Of a DNA stretch of 64,000 nucleotides, positions 61,580 to 64,000 are shown one piece after another. The stretch's first letter is position 1. Every line of letters begins with the position of its first letter. A model generated the notes under the pieces. It was not told where the DNA came from. It saw only the letters and a program-made list of their open reading frames with translations, and did no database searches. Source of the DNA: Ruminococcaceae bacterium UBA3903 (GTDB taxonomy: Bacteria > Bacillota > Clostridia > Oscillospirales > Acutalibacteraceae); contig DGFJ01000033.1 of assembly GCA_002391625.1 (NCBI GenBank), positions 22,827 to 86,826 on the forward strand, read 5' to 3'. The position numbers and the translations under genes were made by a program.

Positions 61580-63502
61580 TTATCTAATCTTTGCACCAGT
61601 TTCCATATCATCTACAAAAATCACCTGTACGCCGTTTTTTTCACTGTCTGCGGCCAAAATCATACCTGCACTCTCTACCCCACACAGCTTAGCAGGTTTA
61701 AGGTTAGCCACCAAAATAATTTTTTTACCTACGAGCTCGTCTGGCTTATAATACTGTGCAATACCAGAAGCCACCGTGCGTTGGCTTCTGCCATCATCAA
61801 TAGTTAGCTTTAACAGCTTTTTAGCCTTTTTAACAGGCTCACAAGCTTTTATTTCTCCAACCCTTAATTCTACCTTAGCAAAATCATCAATTCCAATTTG
61901 AGCTAACCCTTCAATTTTTCCCCTTGGTTTTTCAGCATCAGCCTTAGCCTTAATTTCCTCCAACAGCTTTTCACTGTCCAAGCGGGCAAATAAAGGTGTA
62001 GCCGTGCCAACCCTGTTGCCAGCAGCCAGCCCGCCAAACGATTGTAATGTTTCATAGGACGTAACATTACAATTAATCTGTTGTAAAATAGCCGATGCTG
62101 TATCAGGCATAAAAGGAGAAACCAAAATAGCAATAAATCTAATACTCTCTAAAAGATTGTAAAGGACAGTCCCCAAACGGGCACTATTAGCATCATCCTT
62201 TGCCAATATCCATGGTGCAGTTTCATCAATATATTTGTTGCTGCGTCTGGCTAAATTAAATATAGCATCTAACGCATCACTAACCCTATACTCACCAAGC
62301 AGCTTATCAACCCTTTTGACAGTTTCTAAGGCAAGATTAGAAAGCTCATCATCAATAGAAGCTTCTTCTGCTGGTGGCAGTATTTCTCCATTAAAATACT
62401 TGTTGCTCATTGCAACAGTTCGATTTACCAAATTTCCTAGAGTATTTGCCAAATCAGAATTATATCTTTCAAAAACAGTTTCATAAGTAATAGAACCATC
62501 TGATGTATATGGCATTTCTGACAGCAAATAATATCTAACGGCATCCACGCCAATTAGCTTAATAAGATCATCGGCATATATTACATTTCCACGACTTTTG
62601 CTCATTTTGTCAGCACCAAACAATAACCATGGATGACCAAATACTTGCTTTGGCAGTGGTTCTCCCAATGCCATAAGCATAATAGGCCAATAAATAGTGT
62701 GAAAACGCAAAATATCTTTACCTATGATATGTGCGTCAGCTGGCCAATATTTTTTATATTTATCAGATGAACCATCAGGGTCGTAGCCAAGTGCAGTTAT
62801 ATAGTTTGATAAAGCGTCTATCCATACATATACCACATGATTAGGGTCAAAATCCACTGGTACGCCCCACTTAAAGGATGTTCTGGAAACACATAAATCC
62901 TGTAAACCAGGCTTTATAAAGTTGTTAACCATTTCCTTTTTACGAGTCTCGGGGTAAATAAAGTCTGGGTTGTCCTCAATAAACTTAACCAGTCTGTCCT
63001 GATATTTAGAAAGCTTTAAGAAATATGCTTCCTCCTTTGCCTTTTTTACCTCACGACCACAATCGGGGCATTTCCCATCGACCAGCTGTGATTCAGTCCA
63101 AAAGCTTTCGCAGGGTGTACAATACATACCCTCATATTCACTTTTATAGACGTCACCCTGTTCATATAATTTTTTAAATATTTTTTGAACGACCTTCTCA
63201 TGGTAATCATCAGTAGTTCTAATAAAATGGTCATATGTTGTATTTAGCAAATCACAGGTTTCTCTAATTTGACCTGCAACCTTATCCACATATTCCTTTG
63301 GTGTTACGCCATCAGCCTTTGCATATTCCTCTATCTTCTGACCATGCTCGTCAGTTCCTGTCAGGAAGAAAACATCATAACCTTGCATTCGCTTGTACCT
63401 AGCAATAGCATCTGTTAGAACTATTTCATAGCTGTTGCCAATATGGGGTTTTCGTGATGTATAAGCGATTGCGGTAGTAATGTAATATGGTTTTTTACAC
63501 AT
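61580..63502 (-). CDS. metG: Methionyl-tRNA synthetase
   Basis: This class I synthetase charges initiator and elongator tRNA-Met. The HIGH-type motif is HIGN at residues 20-23 and the second signature is KMSKS at 299-303. Zinc ligands are Cys128, 131, 145 and 148. A C-terminal EMAP/OB-fold tRNA-binding domain occupies about 535-640 (VELRVGEIKACEPV). The 640-residue length matches the dimeric bacterial form. AGGAGGT lies seven to eight bases before the ATG. It follows the rRNA operon terminator on the same strand but has its own promoter. Confidence 0.97.
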   Translation of the reverse strand: MCKKPYYITTAIAYTSRKPHIGNSYEIVLTDAIARYKRMQGYDVFFLTGTDEHGQKIEEYAKADGVTPKEYVDKVAGQIRETCDLLNTTYDHFIRTTDDYHEKVVQKIFKKLYEQGDVYKSEYEGMYCTPCESFWTESQLVDGKCPDCGREVKKAKEEAYFLKLSKYQDRLVKFIEDNPDFIYPETRKKEMVNNFIKPGLQDLCVSRTSFKWGVPVDFDPNHVVYVWIDALSNYITALGYDPDGSSDKYKKYWPADAHIIGKDILRFHTIYWPIMLMALGEPLPKQVFGHPWLLFGADKMSKSRGNVIYADDLIKLIGVDAVRYYLLSEMPYTSDGSITYETVFERYNSDLANTLGNLVNRTVAMSNKYFNGEILPPAEEASIDDELSNLALETVKRVDKLLGEYRVSDALDAIFNLARRSNKYIDETAPWILAKDDANSARLGTVLYNLLESIRFIAILVSPFMPDTASAILQQINCNVTSYETLQSFGGLAAGNRVGTATPLFARLDSEKLLEEIKAKADAEKPRGKIEGLAQIGIDDFAKVELRVGEIKACEPVKKAKKLLKLTIDDGRSQRTVASGIAQYYKPDELVGKKIILVANLKPAKLCGVESAGMILAADSEKNGVQVIFVDDMETGAKIR

Positions 63503-63539
63503 TGAGTTTACCTCCTAAATATTTTTAACGTGTTTTTCC

Positions 63540-63568
63540 ATTATACCATTATTCCCCTTGTTTCACAA
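63540..63568 (-). promoter_or_regulatory. metG promoter
   Basis: On the minus strand TTGTGA (63563-63568) and TATAAT (63540-63545) are 17 bases apart with a TG extension; the leader is about 30 bases. Confidence 0.75.
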
Positions 63569-63593
63569 TATTTATGTGTATCTTTTTTTATAC

Positions 63594-63630
63594 ACAACAA
63601 AAAACTCACTAGTCAAAAAACTAATGAGTT
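63594..63630 (-). terminator. rRNA operon terminator
   Basis: On the minus strand AACTCATTAGT (63620-63630) pairs with ACTAGTGAGTT (63603-63613) through one G-U pair, followed by TTTTGTTGTG. It ends the rRNA transcript about 83 bases after the 23S gene. Confidence 0.8.
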
Positions 63631-63712
63631 AAATTCATGGTATTAAGTACACCCTGAAAACTGAATAAAGTACACAGATAAAGAAGAACACACAATGCTC
63701 GAACCAAATATA

Positions 63713-63979
<267 letters not shown>

Positions 63980-64000
63980 CTGTCTCTTATACACATCTCC
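63980..64000. other. Sequencing adapter (Tn5/Nextera mosaic end), artefact
   Basis: CTGTCTCTTATACACATCT at 63980-63998 plus CC is the reverse complement of the Tn5 mosaic end followed by the start of the Nextera read-2 adapter. The conserved 23S sequence stops exactly where it begins, so these bases are not genomic. Confidence 0.97.

Overview
This window is a moderately AT-rich bacterial chromosome segment, almost certainly from a Clostridia-type Firmicute and perhaps from the Oscillospirales/Ruminococcaceae. That placement is an inference. It rests on strong AGGAGG-type ribosome sites, frequent TTG/GTG starts, U-tailed hairpin terminators, a SEDS protein with a fused FHA domain, a clostridial-style prolyl-tRNA synthetase and a Rex-like site at pgk. 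No tRNA, CRISPR array, insertion sequence or prophage was seen. The right end is a contig end: the last 21 bases are Nextera/Tn5 adapter sequence, reached inside a 23S rRNA gene.

Layout. 1-2.6 kb: the 3' end of an ABC exporter gene and a PF14907-type nucleotidyltransferase, probably the tail of a peptide or natural-product locus lying to the left. 2.7-7.6 kb: leuCD, a Crp/Fnr regulator, a MATE exporter and a GNAT acetyltransferase. 7.6-15.7 kb: secA, an FHA-SEDS/penicillin-binding protein pair, a phosphodiesterase and three small uncharacterised genes in a row. 15.7-22.4 kb: a proS-metA-dinB-proA operon, a DUF3089 lipoprotein and malic enzyme. 22.4-31.5 kb: HAD-sbcD-sbcC and a cell-envelope group (Big2 protein, zinc phospholipase-like protein, EnvC-like M23 hydrolase activator). 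31.5-36.1 kb: YfhO on one strand facing a CsbB-like glycosyltransferase and a GtrA flippase, which together look like a three-part envelope glycosylation module. 36.3-40.6 kb: the glycolytic run pgk-tpiA-(pyrE)-gpmI behind a promoter with a Rex-like operator. 40.7-43.8 kb: trmL, a small Gly-rich protein, mnmA and nadA. 43.8-53.7 kb: a near-complete arginine cluster read argG-H-C-J-B-(GNAT)-(DUF3592)-D-F, with nadA behind it and ArgR-like boxes in front. 54-64 kb: flavin reductase, SDR, DUF308, glnS, gltX, YaiI, a secreted Big2-C39 peptidase, metG and 23S rRNA.

Together the genes describe a heterotroph that makes its own leucine, proline, methionine and arginine. ArgJ with ArgB, C, D, F, G and H recycles the acetyl group and gives the route from ornithine to arginine. 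The segment also shows redox-controlled glycolysis and a Gram-positive wall with sugar-decorated polymers. Most blocks are ordinary housekeeping. The least explained parts are the three-gene module at 14.7-15.7 kb, the left-edge exporter locus, the repeated hairpin arrangement about 30 nt ahead of three genes, and a transcribed-looking 3' region after metG. Where the evidence text gives a start other than the longest ORF, the choice rests on ribosome-site spacing.
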